Origin: VRUE01 sp035698885
GTDB taxonomy: Bacteria; Actinomycetota; Thermoleophilia; Solirubrobacterales; 70-9
NCBI GenBank assembly: GCA_035698885.1
Contig: DASSBJ010000157.1
Location: 1-19,864 of the forward strand
DNA: 19,864 nucleotides
Direction: 5' to 3'
In this document: positions 15,048 to 19,864 of the stretch, piece after piece
How positions within the stretch are numbered: the first letter of the stretch is position 1
How the letters are laid out: each line of letters starts with the position of its first letter
Program-made: the position numbers and the translations under genes
The notes under the pieces: generated by a model
Database searches by the model: none
Told to the model about the DNA's origin: nothing
Seen by the model: the letters and a program-made list of their open reading frames with translations, nothing else

Positions 15048-16259
15048 GAGGCGGGCGACCCTATACCTGCGGCTAGATAGGCATCCATCCGCTCGCGCAC
15101 CTCGTCATGGCTGCCGGGGAGAAGGTGGCCGTAGATGTCGAAGGTCGTCTGAATCTTTGAATGACCCATGAACGTCTGGACGGCCTCGGGGTTGGCTCCG
15201 GCGTCAATCAGCAGCGACGCGAAGGTGTGGCGGCACTCGTGCAGGGTGATCGGTTCAAGCGGCTCCGGTTTGCGGTCGGCCGCTTCGGCACCTTCGTGCC
15301 CCCGGTCGTTGAAGGCGCTCCAGACTCGCTTGGCCCGATTGTCGATGGTGGACGAGACGAACGCCGCGTCCGGCGTCCGGCCGAACACGAGGTCCGTCCC
15401 GGTCCCCCCGGTGCGCCTCAGGTCCGATTCGAGATAGCGCCGCAGGATCGCCAACATCGGCACCGCACGACGGCCGGATCGGGACTTCGGGTCGATAGCC
15501 CCTCCTCCTGGTCCCAGCCGCGCTCGACGCGAATCAGATTCGCCTTGAAGTCCAGATCGCAGCAGCGGAGCGCCTGCAACTCCCCACGCCGCAAGCCCGC
15601 GTAGAACGCAGTGGCCCAGACGGGCCGGTCCTCGGGTCGGAGTGCAGCGAGCAGTGCCGTGGCTTCCGCCGCCGACGCGATCCGCGCCGGGCGCTGCGAC
15701 GTGCTATTCGGGAGATCGATCCCTTCGGCCGGGTTGACGGCGAGTTCTCCACGGTCGACCGCTCGACGGCAAAACGCCTGGATGGGATTGAGGATGTTGC
15801 TCACGGTCCCCACTGAAAGGCCCAACGTGAGCAGTTCGTCCGCGAAGTCCTGGAGGTCGCTGCGCTGTATGGCGCTGACCTTGAGGTCGCCGATCTTCGA
15901 TGGCGCGATATGGACCCGCACCGCCCGGTCGTAAGAGCGGATCGTGTTCGGCTTGTACCGCTTGCGGCCTTCGGGCGAATGCGCCCCGCCTCCATCCCAG
16001 CGACGAATTTCCGCAAGCTCTCGGCGAGAGTGACCGAGCCCCGAGCGCCTGACCCCAAACCGACGCCGCCGTTCTCTGCTGCCTTCTTCGCGTCGGCCCG
16101 CCAGCTCTTTGCTTCGGCCTCGCGTCGAAACGATCTCGTGACCCGTCTGCCCTCGCGGGCGATGAACACCGAAGCCTCCAACCCCGCCTTGCAGTTGCAG
16201 CGCCCGCCCTCGCGGGCGCTGCAACCTTGCGAGCGCCGCTTCCTGATGCCTTCGGCCAT
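15044..16259 (-). pseudogene. Tyrosine integrase broken by two frameshifts
   Basis: An actinobacterial phage- or island-type integrase of about 400 residues spread over three reading frames. Frame one: from ATG 16259, MAEGIRKRRSQG, the Cys-rich GGRCNCKAG arm-binding part and a first helix region, to about 15975. Frame two: about 15972 to 15503, core-binding domain (RYKPNTIRSYDRAVRVHI) and AGLRRGELQALR with the first catalytic Arg. Frame three: about 15500 to 15044, KSRSGRRAVPM, HECRHTF (HxxR), MGHSKIQTTFDIYGH with the last His and the nucleophile Tyr. One extra G at each of two G-rich sites (near 15973 and in the GGGG run 15499-15502) would restore the whole protein, so both are single-base losses. 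Every catalytic residue is present. It begins at the stop of an XRE gene (TGATG) and ends overlapping hicA. Confidence 0.88.
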
Positions 16260-16570
16260 CAGGGCCCGCCTCTCGGGTCCTCCTGACCGGGCTCGCCGGG
16301 CGAGAACGATCCCGGCCGGAACACGCCCGGCGTCCACTCAAGGCCCGTCAGCAGCGGGCACTCGAACTTGACGCCAAGCGCCGCCCCGAGTTTCAGCATC
16401 GTGTCCATGCGCGGCAGCCGTTCGCCGCGCTCCAAGATGCCGATCTCGGTCCGGTGCAGGCTGGAGCGGTAGCCCACGGAAAAAAGGCTCATCCCGCTCT
16501 ATGAAGCGAAGCGGCGGCGAAGGTTGATTCCGGGGTTTCTGCCGCCCTTTCTGCCGCCGCAATCGCTGGG
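16259..16570 (-). pseudogene. XRE-family regulator, interrupted by a stop codon
   Basis: Helix-turn-helix regulator of the kind that precedes integrases in actinobacterial elements. The C-terminal half is readable: YRSSLHRTEIGILERGERL and MDTMLKLGAALGV, then LLTGLEWTPG and a Gly/Pro-rich tail. In the same frame upstream lies a normal N-terminus, RNPGINLRRRFAS, but an amber stop at 16499-16501 separates the two, and the residues between (SGMSLFSVG) do not resemble the expected helix LSQEEL. ERDE, expected there, is found one frame away, so at least two small changes occurred. A shorter product from ATG 16492 is possible but would lack the first HTH helices. The related intact-looking XRE gene at the right edge supports the diagnosis. 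Confidence 0.7.
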
Positions 16571-16675
16571 GTCCAGGCAGAGGGGACCGTCGCCTTCCTC
16601 GCCCTGCCGACCTACCAGCAGCACAGCGCCGGATCACCGGCAGTCAAGGGCGCTCCGCGCCCGACCCCGGAGGGG

Positions 16676-16703
16676 TTGACGGCCGGTGAGGCGGTGCTTC
16701 AAT
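16676..16703 (+). promoter_or_regulatory. Candidate promoter for the second HEPN-like gene
   Basis: TTGACG (16676-16681), a 16-bp spacer and TTCAAT (16698-16703). It is the best match in the 267-nt stretch between the XRE remnant and the gene. Confidence 0.3.
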
Positions 16704-16850
16704 CGCCGTAGGTCGGCGGGATCGACCTGACTCCAAGCCTGGCGTAAACAGTCGCCACCATGTCGGACGAGCTAACCCCCCGGTCCCGGCCCAACGGCCT
16801 TCCTTCGTCCTCAGACTTACGCGCCCGACTCACAACTATCCTTGAGCTTT

Positions 16851-17789
16851 ATGCGTCAGAAGTCGCAAGGGGAAACCGAGTCCGCGCCGCCCAGTCTGCC
16901 GCCGAACCCGAGGACGCTGGCCGGACTGCACAAACGGCTTTGGTCGAGCTTTCAGCGCTGGGCAGCAGAGAATCCAGAGGCAATCGCCCGCCTGTGGGTC
17001 TGGATCAACGACGCGCGTACAGAAGACAAAAGCGAGCCAGGTCTCGTCACCCTCGTCCGCTCCTTTGTCCTCAACGTCGCGCCGCCAAACTGGCAGTCCT
17101 TGCCACCGAGCGCGCATACCGAAGTTGACCAGTTGATTTGCCGGACCGGAATCTGCCTCGTCTGGGTCCCAGAAGCTGACGTGATCATGCGCTTACTACG
17201 AGCACTCAGCAAAGAGGCGCGCGATGACCTTCTCCTCGACAGCGCCCCCCTGATTCTCGACTCGATCACCGCAAGGCTTGACGAAGTTGCGCACGTAGAG
17301 CTGACGGGTTTAGGGGAGCTTGCCCGAGAAGCCGTCGAGGCGTATCGCAGCGGCTTCATTGCCCCTTCGCAGACTGCGGCAGCGGCGGTCGTCAGCGGAG
17401 TGATCGAAGAGCACTACGGGTTCAAGTTTGGCCCCGCCCGCGAGGCTTTTGAAGCGGAGACACCGGCAACCGCAGGTCTGTGGTCCCATCGCCGAGCACT
17501 GGTGCAACGAGCGCTTCAAATCGCAATTGTCAATTCGTGGCGCGCCCCTAAAGATGGGCAGTTCAACCGGCACCTCACCAGCCACGGAAACGACCCCGCC
17601 CACTACAGCGAGGTTCACGCAATCGAAGCGCTGATGCTGATGGCCGGTGCGCTGCGCGAGTTGAACGAGACCTATCGAGTCGCAGAAATGGGATTCGGAC
17701 CCTCGCCGCAACTCACGGCCTATGCAGAGAAACGGGCTGCGGCACAGCGCAGCGCATCGAGAATGTCATCGCGTTCCAGGTACGGATAG
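16851..17789 (+). CDS. HEPN-like protein, candidate ribonuclease of unknown family
   Basis: 312-aa soluble protein from ATG 16851. The C-terminal third resembles HEPN-type domains: a helix EAVEAYRSGFIAPSQTAAAA (about 160-179) with the 'Y..G.Y..A' look, then DGQFNRHLTSHGND, where R240-x4-H245 fits the HEPN catalytic motif and the xNRHxxxHG form common in uncharacterised defence proteins, followed by a hydrophobic helix HAIEALMLMAGALRELNETY. The N-terminal two thirds are helical and unrecognised. The start is unsure: TTG 16842 adds three residues, and a different frame starting at ATG 16760 (MSDELTPRSRPNGLPSSSD, followed by a good helix) looks like a genuine N-terminus, so a frameshift near 16850-16900 is possible. 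The 3' end overlaps the DUF433 gene tail to tail by 70 bp, suggesting the original stop was lost. Confidence 0.6.
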   Translation: MRQKSQGETESAPPSLPPNPRTLAGLHKRLWSSFQRWAAENPEAIARLWVWINDARTEDKSEPGLVTLVRSFVLNVAPPNWQSLPPSAHTEVDQLICRTGICLVWVPEADVIMRLLRALSKEARDDLLLDSAPLILDSITARLDEVAHVELTGLGELAREAVEAYRSGFIAPSQTAAAAVVSGVIEEHYGFKFGPAREAFEAETPATAGLWSHRRALVQRALQIAIVNSWRAPKDGQFNRHLTSHGNDPAHYSEVHAIEALMLMAGALRELNETYRVAEMGFGPSPQLTAYAEKRAAAQRSASRMSSRSRYG

Positions 17790-17923
17790 CTCGCCAGCAA
17801 CTCATCAACGCTTGCTCCGGCGGCGAGCTGGCCCAGGATCGCGCTGACGGTGACGCGGGTATCGCGGATGCAGGGCAGCCCTCTCATATGAGTCGGGTTC
17901 ACGGTGATGCGCCCACAGGTCAT
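17720..17923 (-). CDS. DUF433 family antitoxin, orphan
   Basis: 67-aa DUF433 protein, a winged-helix-like antitoxin family (related to VapB45) that usually pairs with a downstream DUF5615/PIN-like toxin. Seen: GRITVNPTHMRGLPCIRDTRVTV (4-26), ILGQLAAGASVDELLASYPYL (29-49) and DDILDALRCAAARF, all family marks. ATG at 17923; TAGTCT ends six bases before it, so the transcript may be leaderless. No toxin follows: the region downstream on this strand is the antisense of the HEPN-like gene. The antitoxin is therefore a solitary remnant or a stand-alone regulator. It diverges from the ribbon-helix-helix gene over a 59-bp gap. Confidence 0.85.
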   Translation of the reverse strand: MTCGRITVNPTHMRGLPCIRDTRVTVSAILGQLAAGASVDELLASYPYLERDDILDALRCAAARFSA

Positions 17924-17929
17924 ATCCGC

Positions 17930-17935
17930 AGACTA
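17930..17935 (-). promoter_or_regulatory. Leaderless -10 box of the DUF433 gene
   Basis: TAGTCT on the minus strand, six bases before ATG 17923. TTGCCG lies 19 bp further upstream as a possible -35 box. Confidence 0.4.
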
Positions 17936-17970
17936 CGGCTCTTTGACGGCAGAACGGCAAGTGGCACGGT

Positions 17971-17976
17971 TACCAT
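17971..17976 (+). promoter_or_regulatory. Leaderless -10 box of the ribbon-helix-helix gene
   Basis: TACCAT, six bases before GTG 17983. No ribosome binding site is present; TTGACG at 17943-17948 is 22 bp away, too far for a normal -35. Confidence 0.4.
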
Positions 17977-17982
17977 TCGCGC

Positions 17983-18276
17983 GTGACCGGACCGCAGACA
18001 AATACAGTCGAATTGGACGCCGAGCTGGCGGAGCGCGCAAGGCGGGAGGCCGAGAGGCGTGGCATCACCCTGAAGGAATTCGTCGACCACGCGCTCAGGC
18101 GCTTTCTGGCGAGCGAGGAGCAGCGCGCGACCCGCGAAGCACAGAGGCGTCGCGCCGCTGCCGAGCAAGCACGCGGCATGCTTGCCGACGGGTCGCGCCG
18201 CCGTGCGACGGACGAGCTGATCGCGGAACGCCGCGCCGAAGCGCGAGCCGAGAACCGCGAGGACGACGTTCTTTGA
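17983..18276 (+). CDS. Ribbon-helix-helix (CopG/VapB-like) antitoxin-type protein
   Basis: 97-aa DNA-binding protein. The N-terminal 45 residues fit a ribbon-helix-helix fold: beta strand TVELDAEL, helix AERARREAERRG, turn ITLKEFVDHALRRFL. The rest is a long charged helix (about 46-97, rich in Arg, Glu, Ala), longer than in most VapB proteins. Start GTG 17983 is supported by a -10 box six bases upstream. The stop overlaps the TTG start of a DUF2283 gene (TTGA), so the two are co-expressed. The layout antitoxin then small partner is that of a toxin-antitoxin operon, but the partner is not a known toxin family. It probably represses its own promoter together with the divergent DUF433 promoter. 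Confidence 0.75.
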   Translation: MTGPQTNTVELDAELAERARREAERRGITLKEFVDHALRRFLASEEQRATREAQRRRAAAEQARGMLADGSRRRATDELIAERRAEARAENREDDVL

Positions 18277-18548
18277 GCGCGACGATTGCCGGCATCACGT
18301 TCGATCGCGTCGAGTACGACGCCAATGCCGACGTTCTGTACCTCCATGTTGGCGCCCCATCCCGCGCGGTCGACTACGACGAGACGCCGGAGGGACACGC
18401 CGCTCGGTTCAACTGCGACGGTGAGCTGGTCGGACTTACGCTGGTGCGCCCGAAGCAGCTGCTTGAACGGGACGGCGCGCTGCACGTCACGATCCCGGTA
18501 CCTACCGCAGTACCCGCTGCTGAGCTGGCCCCAATCCTGAGCCAGTAG
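18273..18548 (+). CDS. DUF2283 family protein
   Basis: 91-aa protein of DUF2283, a small beta-rich family of unknown function found beside toxin-antitoxin genes. Family marks: FDRVEYDANADVLYLHVG (9-26), AVDYDETPEGHAARFNCDGELVGL (30-53), then LVRPKQLLERDG and LHVTIPVP. Start TTG at 18273 overlaps the stop of the ribbon-helix-helix gene by four bases; TTG is accepted because the conserved block begins right after and no other start exists. It ends 9 bp before the convergent higA gene. Whether it is toxin, antitoxin or third component is not known; no catalytic residues stand out. Confidence 0.8.
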   Translation: MSATIAGITFDRVEYDANADVLYLHVGAPSRAVDYDETPEGHAARFNCDGELVGLTLVRPKQLLERDGALHVTIPVPTAVPAAELAPILSQ

Positions 18549-18557
18549 ACGCCTCGG

Positions 18558-18920
18558 TCAGGCCGAAACGACCAGCTCGCGCTTCGGCGTCCGGCGAGAC
18601 TTCGCGTCGGGGGCCTCGTCCTGAAAGCCGTAGACGAGATGCGTGTCGAGCGCCTTGGCGAGCTTGCGCATGGTCGCGAAGCTGAATCGGTGTTGGCCGC
18701 TCTCAAGGCGGGAGACGACAGAATGGCTCGTCCCCATCCTCTCGGCCAGCTCCTGTTGCGTGAGGCCAAGCTGCATGCGCTTTCGGATCACCAAGCGGGC
18801 GAACTGCTCGTAGGGCTGCTGCTCTTCGAGCGCAGCCTTGTAAGCCGCGCTCTTGCGAGCCCGCTTCTCCATGCTCTCCGAGTGGGCAGTTCCTATGGGC
18901 GAGTCGTTCTTACGAGCCAT
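18558..18920 (-). CDS. higA: HigA-type XRE antitoxin
   Basis: 120-aa helix-turn-helix protein. The HTH_3 domain spans about 43-98: LVIRKRMQLGLTQQELAERM, then SHSVVSRLESGQHRFSFATM and a last helix RKLAKALDTHLVYGF. N-terminal 40 residues are charged and helical, likely the toxin-binding part; the tail is basic. It lies 67 bp downstream of the higB-like toxin gene, the toxin-first order of HigBA systems. That gap contains nested palindromes and a TACATT -10 candidate, so higA probably also has its own autoregulated promoter, which would keep antitoxin in excess. ATG at 18920. Confidence 0.87.
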   Translation of the reverse strand: MARKNDSPIGTAHSESMEKRARKSAAYKAALEEQQPYEQFARLVIRKRMQLGLTQQELAERMGTSHSVVSRLESGQHRFSFATMRKLAKALDTHLVYGFQDEAPDAKSRRTPKRELVVSA

Positions 18921-18987
18921 TTCCGTCCGACCTCATTGACTACCTTCGCTGTCAATGTAGCAAAACTGCTAAAGCCATCGGACGGAA
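18921..18987. promoter_or_regulatory. higB-higA intergenic control region with nested palindromes
   Basis: Three inverted repeats: outer ttccgtccga (18921-18930) with tcggacggaa (18978-18987); cattgac (18934-18940) with gtcaatg (18951-18957); tagca (18958-18962) with tgcta (18967-18971). The minus-strand hexamer TACATT (18954-18959) may be the -10 box of an internal higA promoter, covered by the inner palindromes, as expected for autorepression by HigA. Confidence 0.5.
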
Positions 18988-19044
18988 TCACGGTGCGTCG
19001 CGCCCGGCCGCGCGAGGCGGCTTGCGCGGTCGCGCCTCCATTCG
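18980..19044. repeat. 65-bp direct repeat, copy 1 (3' end of higB)
   Basis: Identical over all 65 bases to 19529-19593, with 484 bp between copies. It encodes the last 18 residues and stop of the HigB-like toxin. Confidence 0.95.
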
Positions 19045-19437
19045 CTCCTTGAAGTCCCGCCACCGCTGTTTGGCGACTTCTATATCGGCTCGCGGAACCG
19101 CCCCGCTCGTCTTGCGGATCATGTGCAGCAGCACGAACAGATTCCCCGACCGCCTATAGAAGATTCGGTAGTGCGCCCGCCCGAAGTGACAGCGCAGCTC
19201 ACGCAACGGCCCGTCGATCTGCGACGTGTGAGGGAACGGCAGCGGCGGGTCGTCGTTGGCCAGGTCGTTCAGGCGGTCGATCTGCAAGTCGATCGTCATC
19301 CGCTTGGTCGCCGCCGCCTCGATCTCTCGCGCGCTCGGATTCTTCTTCCGAGGCTCAAGGGGAAACTCGCGATCGAGGAAATCCTCGACGGGCTCAGATC
19401 CGTCCGCGGCGCGATAGTAGACAGCCTGGGTTGCCAC
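18988..19437 (-). CDS. higB: HigB-type toxin (phage Gp49-like / RelE superfamily)
   Basis: 149-aa toxin of the Gp49-like (DUF891) branch of the RelE/HigB superfamily, ribosome-dependent mRNA interferases. Seen: start AVYYRAADGSEPVEDFLDRE, central LQIDRLNDL, then the conserved core GPLRELRCHFGRAHYRIFYRRSGNLFVLLHMIRKTS (about 76-111) and ADIEVAKQRWRDF, all typical. A 25-residue insertion (about 25-50, Lys/Arg/Glu-rich) and a basic tail (about 130-149) make it longer than the usual 100-120. Start GTG 19437; TAGTGT ends six bases upstream, so the mRNA may be leaderless. The basic tail is encoded by the 65-bp repeat also present at 19529-19593. Paired with higA 67 bp downstream. Confidence 0.87.
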   Translation of the reverse strand: MATQAVYYRAADGSEPVEDFLDREFPLEPRKKNPSAREIEAAATKRMTIDLQIDRLNDLANDDPPLPFPHTSQIDGPLRELRCHFGRAHYRIFYRRSGNLFVLLHMIRKTSGAVPRADIEVAKQRWRDFKERMEARPRKPPRAAGRDAP

Positions 19438-19443
19438 AGCGCG

Positions 19444-19449
19444 ACACTA
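19444..19449 (-). promoter_or_regulatory. Leaderless -10 box of higB
   Basis: TAGTGT on the minus strand, six bases before GTG 19437; no ribosome binding site. No good -35 seen. Confidence 0.35.
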
Positions 19450-19494
19450 TCTGGACGACCCGACAGGTTTCGTCCGCATTCCGGTCAGGGGTCG

Positions 19495-19508
19495 GCCACG
19501 AGTGTGGC
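19495..19508. promoter_or_regulatory. Palindrome upstream of higB
   Basis: gccac (19495-19499), 4-nt spacer, gtggc (19504-19508), about 60 bp upstream of the higB start. It could be an operator; not related to the palindromes before higA. Confidence 0.25.
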
Positions 19509-19528
19509 AAGAGAGCCGATGGAGATTG

Positions 19529-19593
19529 GGACGGAATCACGGTGCGTCGCGCCCGGCCGCGCGAGGCGGCTTGCGCGGTCGCGCCTCCATTCG
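19529..19593. repeat. 65-bp direct repeat, copy 2 (detached higB 3' end)
   Basis: Exact copy of 18980-19044. Here it is not attached to a toxin gene: upstream of it on the minus strand is the hicB tail remnant. The perfect identity points to a recent duplication or gene conversion. Confidence 0.95.
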
Positions 19594-19605
19594 GCTAGGG
19601 AATCC

Positions 19606-19686
19606 TTAAGTGGCGACGCTCTCGCCTGCGGGCACGTAGTGCTCCAGTTCGGCGTTGTCGTGGCCGAGGGCGAGGGGCATGCGCTC
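19606..19686 (-). pseudogene. hicB 3' remnant
   Basis: From about 19686 to a TAA at 19606-19608 the minus strand reads ERMPLALGHDNAELEHYVPAG and ESVAT, clearly related to the tail of the intact HicB at 14603 (VPFALGRSAELEHYVPAG and EHVAA). The first two thirds of hicB are missing. It begins directly after, and in the same frame as, the stop of the XRE gene at the right edge. Confidence 0.8.
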
Positions 19687-19695
19687 TCTGTTGGC

Positions 19696-19864
19696 TCAAT
19701 CGTCCTCGGGTGGCTCGATCCTCATCTGCCCCTCGCTTGTCGTCGGCAGCTCCCAGACGATGCCCTCGAGCAGGTCGCCCGGCGCGGCCCCGACGGCAGC
19801 GGCGAGCTTTACCACTGTGTCGATACGAGGCATGCGCCGACCGCGCTCGAGCAGTCCGATCTCG
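19696..19864 (-). CDS. XRE-family regulator, 5' part beyond the window
   Basis: The last 55 codons are visible: EIGLLERGRRMPRIDTVVKL is the second half of a helix-turn-helix XRE domain, then AAAVGAAPGDLLEGIVWEL and an acidic tail ending PPEDD. It is a paralogue of the broken XRE gene at 16259 (EIGILERGERLPRMDTMLKL). The stop at 19696-19698 is followed within about ten bases by the hicB remnant instead of an integrase. Whether the N-terminal half is intact cannot be seen. Confidence 0.82.
   Translation of the reverse strand, partial: EIGLLERGRRMPRIDTVVKLAAAVGAAPGDLLEGIVWELPTTSEGQMRIEPPEDD

Noticed and set aside
16140..16225. Repeated gccctcgcgggcg motifs as possible CRISPR-like or operator repeats
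   Set aside because: Only two copies, inside the coding part of the integrase remnant, no regular spacing.

Overview
The window (19,864 bp, very high G+C) looks like a chromosome segment of a high-GC Gram-positive bacterium. The gene order tlyA - NAD kinase - recN - steA-like - mctB/steB-like - pyrG - ... - xerD is the one known from Actinobacteria such as Mycobacterium tuberculosis (the Rv1694-Rv1701 neighbourhood). The two departures, an M20 peptidase plus a DUF3866 protein and a MraY-like transferase, together with composition suggest a deep-branching lineage such as Thermoleophilia/Solirubrobacterales. That placement is inference, not something the sequence proves.

Region 1 (1-12655, all genes on the minus strand) is a compact housekeeping cluster, read from high to low coordinates: tlyA, NAD kinase, a 14-TM MFS transporter, recN, steA-like, mctB/steB-like, MraY-like transferase, pyrG, M20 peptidase, DUF3866 protein and the 5' part of xerD. 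Several junctions are 4-base start/stop overlaps (tlyA/nadK, MraY-like/pyrG, M20/DUF3866), so most of it is probably translated as one or a few coupled operons. It joins rRNA methylation, NADP supply, DNA repair, septal cell separation, lipid-linked sugar chemistry, CTP synthesis and chromosome-dimer resolution. Two structural oddities sit here: a 47-nt palindrome inserted in frame in the DUF3866 gene, and a 103-nt foldback between recN and steA whose arms copy the end of recN.

Region 2 (12656-13034) has no convincing protein gene but carries two back-to-back promoters. One fires left into tlyA with a leaderless layout. The other (TTGCCA, 17 bp, TAGAAT) fires right and is followed about 300 nt later by a strong intrinsic terminator. 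This predicts an unidentified non-coding RNA and is the most interesting signal of the window.

Region 3 (about 13035-19864) is an accessory island with lower G+C, genes on both strands and much decay. It holds two HEPN-like candidate ribonucleases (one followed by a two-TM protein), a hicA-hicB toxin-antitoxin pair, a tyrosine integrase broken by two single-base frameshifts, a broken XRE regulator before it, an orphan DUF433 antitoxin, a ribbon-helix-helix/DUF2283 pair, a complete higB-higA pair, and at the right edge a second XRE gene followed directly by a hicB tail and a perfect 65-bp copy of the higB tail. The last items look like a second, internally deleted copy of the XRE-integrase-hicAB module. 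The region reads as a toxin-antitoxin and defence graveyard around a dead integrative element. No tRNA, rRNA, CRISPR array or complete insertion sequence was seen.
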